Below, piece after piece: positions 60,675 to 64,000 of a stretch of DNA of 64,000 nucleotides (its first letter is position 1; each line of letters starts with the position of its first letter). The position numbers and the translations under genes are program-made. Origin of the DNA: Voacanga thouarsii (taxonomy: Eukaryota > Streptophyta > Magnoliopsida > Gentianales > Apocynaceae); NCBI GenBank assembly GCA_026120185.1, contig JANUWF010002053.1:62001-126000 (forward strand). Reading direction: 5' to 3'. Below the pieces are notes generated by a model that did no database searches, was not told the DNA's origin, and worked only from the letters and a program-made list of their open reading frames with translations.

Positions 60675-61470
60675 TTGCTAAATGACAAACTACTTTTATA
60701 ATACTCTCATTATCATGCATACACATATAAAATGGCATTTCATGAGTATATTATTATTATTGAAAAACTTATTTGAATATCTATTATGAGTGAATATTTT
60801 TACATTTTATAAGGAATTTGTTTATATATAAATTCTTGGCTACTTTTTATATTCTTTATTTTTAAATGCATTATTTGTGTAGGAATTTTGTATATACTTG
60901 CGTGAATATATTTTGATACTTTATTATGTTTAACTTTATGTATTGGATGGAGAATTAATTATTAATAAGTGTTTTATACATTTATTTAGTGAAAATATTG
61001 TTTTGGGGGCAAATGTGAGAAATCGATTTTATAAAGGACCCAATGTTGATTTTTATTAAATAAAAAACTCATTTCAATATTTTGACTGTTTTTATTTTTT
61101 ATTTTAATTAATTTTAACTATTAATTGACCAAGACTTTAAACTCTTTGAACATTTTAACTATTCTTTGAACCTTTTTACTTAAAAATGAACCTTTTAAAC
61201 CTTAACCTATTATTTTTATACAAGACTAATTTCTTTTTTATTTATTTTCTTCTAATAAATCCTAGGGTCCCCTAAAAAGTGTAAAATAACTATCATATCC
61301 ATCATAGTAGCCCCATCCTATCCATTCATGTGTTTTAATCTCAACCCTTGATTTTTATTAAATCCTAATCATTAAGAATTACTTCTAAAACAAGCTATTC
61401 AATCTAAATCCTTTATTTATCAAACAAAACCAAAAATCTTAGACCTAACCTCTCATAATTTTCAGCCACT
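60675..61470. other. AT-rich intergenic DNA, no feature recognised
   Basis: Between the MITE and the alternating CA/CG tract no gene, RNA or repeat end was seen. Confidence 0.4.
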
Positions 61471-61471
61471 T

Positions 61472-61493
61472 CACACACACACGCGCGCGCGCT
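61472..61493 (+). repeat. Alternating (CA)n(CG)n tract
   Basis: CACACACACACGCGCGCGCG is a pure purine-pyrimidine alternation in otherwise AT-rich DNA. It is a short microsatellite compound. Confidence 0.85.
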
Positions 61494-63500
61494 AGAATTG
61501 TTCTTACTCTCCCTTCTCTCCTCATTCAACCGCCAGCCCCTCTCTATCTTAGTTATTTTATTTTCTTCACTTAAACTCTTTGATTTCTTACTAAATTATA
61601 GAAGATCAAAGTGTTTTGAAGTTACTAATTGAAGTGTTTATAAGTGTTCTTCACTTGGGTACGTGATTTGAATTCATTTCTCTTGTTAATTCATGTTTTA
61701 TATAAAAAGCTATTGTTAGGCAGATTTGGTATTCTTGAGGAGAATTGATTTTGTGGTGATTTTGATGTAAAGGAGATGGAGTGAATTTGATTTTAATGTG
61801 CTGTATTGATATTGTGTGTATGAATCTGAAGTGATTAGGGTTGAATTATTAGAGGATTGATGTTGGATTAGTGTCTATAAGTTGAGTTTATATGCTAGAA
61901 TTACACAATCTGTGAAATTTTACTTACAGTACCAAAAATTATTGTTAAAGAAGAAGTCATACTCTATTTTTATTTGATTCAATGTCTCAAGAGTATTTTT
62001 ATTTGGATGGTTTTATATAATTTTTCAAAATTATACTGTATAGTGACAAAGGCTAATTTTATGTATATTTGTTTCCTTGATTTAACCATTTTTCCTTTGA
62101 ATTTTAAATTTAAATTTTTAGACATAAAACTAAATTATTTTGAGAGTAATCAATCATTGGAATCTCCTAATTTGGTCAAGTAGTTTACTCTCAATAATTT
62201 TTATAAAATCATTACCAAAATAGAGTATCACTGTTACTATAGCATTGCCAAAATTTTGAACATTTAATTAATATAGTTAGACACATTGGATTTTGCTAAA
62301 ATTTTTACAATAACTCCTCCACACATTGAAGTTATATCCTGTAAAGTTTCAGGGCATTTTGAGTTGATTTGCTTAGTGATCTGATTATACCAAATTACTC
62401 CATATTCTGCCCTATTTTTATTAAACCACTAATTTGGTAAATTGAAAGAAAAAAAACATGTTTTAGCTATGCAATTGTATTTATATCAATTAGAATAGTT
62501 ATTAGATTTATATAAGAATGTTATGAAGTGATTAATTCAGTACTTTAATACTTATGTGATTATATGATTGTATTAAGTTACTATATGTTAACTACGCTAT
62601 ATGTTATGCTATTATTATGTGATCAAGTCTTATATAATTGGATGTTATATGTACCAATTATGATTTGTTCAGTATATATAATGGTGCTTTAATTACTTAT
62701 CATTTGAACTTGATTTGTGAAGATTATATGTTGATTGATTGGGGGATTGTTGAGAGTTAGTTTGTAAGATTAGAAATGCTTAAGATCATGATTTATTGGG
62801 GGAACTTCATTAAGAATAAAATGTAATATAAGAAATTGATATTTATTTATTTATATAGTAGAGCTTATGGGTGATCAAGGGTATAATCTTCAATCCAACG
62901 TTAGACTTTTGCTAGAATTTGCTTGGATTCAAGGTAAGTCCTCACATTTCATGATTTTTCAAATATAGGAATGCATGTGAAATATTTCAATATTGATAAA
63001 TTCTTTAATTACATAAATATTTATTTGAAAGTTGATTATTTATGAAGCAAAATGTTTATTTATTTGAGAAATATTGATTTATGAAATGATTTGTGTTATA
63101 CAAGTGATATTTTGTCAAATTTTGGGATATGATCCTTATTTTGAGAAATTGCTATATTGAGATCATGTTGCTCTATTGTGAAACAAATGGTGAATTATTA
63201 TTTACACAATATTTAATTATGCCTTATTTTTAAAATTTGCATATTCATGATATGCTGGATATGGGTACAAAAAAGAATTAAGCATGCTAGAAAACTGTAA
63301 ATATTTTCATACTTTTCTATTCTTTTAACTTAAGTGTCCAAATAATAGAATTAAACACATTAATTAATTAATTAATTATCTTGTTTAATCCTAAATTTCT
63401 TTTACTATTATTTTTCATGCAAAATATTTAAAGAATATTAACTATTACAATAAAAATAACTTCGCCTAATATGGGACCAAAAATAATTTTTTTTCCCTCT
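61494..63500 (+). other. Noncoding, probably retrotransposon leader or LTR-like
   Basis: No gene is supported. CTTGGATTCAAGGTAAGTCCTCACATT (about 62923-62947) resembles minus-strand text at about 23266-23286, consistent with both being untranslated regions of related large LTR elements. The family and borders are unknown. Confidence 0.35.
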
Positions 63501-63509
63501 AGTCTAATG

Positions 63510-63790
63510 CACCCGCCACACTAGATTATGGCCCATGGGAAAACTCATGGACCACAATCCCGAGCGGGTGCCTACATAGCAGCTTCTGTGAGGAAGCTAC
63601 TGCTCAGTTTTCGCGAGAAAATCAGGCTTCGGCGAGGAAGCTTCCTCGCGCACAGTCCTGAGCCGAGGCAATCTTGGGCCCAGCTGCTGCTCCAAGCCGC
63701 GGCTAGCTTGGGTGGCTTCGGTTCCCCTCACATCATCAATGCCAACTCGACTGAACGACTCAGCTCTGGCAGCTCGACTACTACAGTACT
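63510..63790. other. GC-rich island at the right edge, possibly LTR sequence
   Basis: GC content rises abruptly relative to flanks. A reading from 63528 to 63935 on the plus strand (135 residues, starting MAHGKTHGPQSRAG) is open but has no recognised motif, and the minus strand is open as well (63866-63597). Both being open is what high GC alone produces. It may be the edge of a GC-rich element that continues outside the window. Confidence 0.3.
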
Positions 63791-64000
63791 TCATCTTTTT
63801 CATTTTTCTCCTGTATTTCAGATGCTTCTTTGCTCCGTTTTTTACACAGATTTCACCAGAATTCATTCAAAACTCACAAATGCCTATACCTTTAATTATA
63901 GGCTTACACAAATACTATGGAAGTCACAAAAATAATTACAGACATTCCTATATCTCAACCGCGAGATGTACAGGGCGTTAATTACCTATACCAGAAAATA

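Noticed and set aside
1..64000. CRISPR array, operon-like gene cluster, or bacterial insertion sequence
   Set aside because: No regular direct repeats with spacers were seen, and spliced genes and plant LTR elements show this is plant nuclear DNA.

Overview
The window is nuclear DNA of a flowering plant, almost certainly a eudicot and plausibly an asterid. It is AT-rich, holds nested LTR retrotransposons, and carries two intron-containing genes whose exons join cleanly at GT-AG borders: a phosphoglucan, water dikinase (PWD/GWD3) and a RhoGDI. All identifications rest on reading translations and repeat ends by eye; no database was searched.

Layout. 1 to about 1.76 kb: the 3' end of a Tork-like Ty1/copia element. 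2901-21357: an old copia element (LTRs of about 1.7 kb) whose gag gene is split by a second, SIRE/Maximus-like copia element (6775-16951) flanked by a perfect ACAAT duplication. 21.4-23.9 kb: noncoding, transposon-like. 23.95-26.6 kb, minus strand: a broken CC-NBS-LRR resistance gene, itself split by a 0.48-kb LTR-like insertion. 28.1-35.15 kb, minus strand: a 5'-truncated copia element carrying a smaller Ale/Retrofit-like copia element (30310-35013) in its reverse transcriptase, followed by a probable solo LTR (35151-35954).

36701-54189, plus strand: the PWD gene, 19 exons and 3606 coding bases for 1201 residues, with no break found. Its introns hold miniature transposons, including a Tourist-like MITE inside a Stowaway-like MITE. 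A tRNA-derived SINE-like element follows the gene. 55940-57850, plus strand: a RhoGDI gene, five exons, 240 residues, also intact. 58.0-64.0 kb: AT-rich intergenic DNA with a second Tourist-like MITE copy, a sequence resembling the untranslated region of a large retrotransposon, and a GC-rich island at the right edge.

Only PWD and RhoGDI look functional. PWD belongs to plastid starch phosphorylation and breakdown; RhoGDI regulates ROP/Rac GTPases in the cytosol. Nothing suggests they work together. No undescribed system could be demonstrated. The most informative features are the double nesting of retrotransposons, the resistance-gene relic pieced together across two interruptions, and the nested MITEs in a PWD intron.
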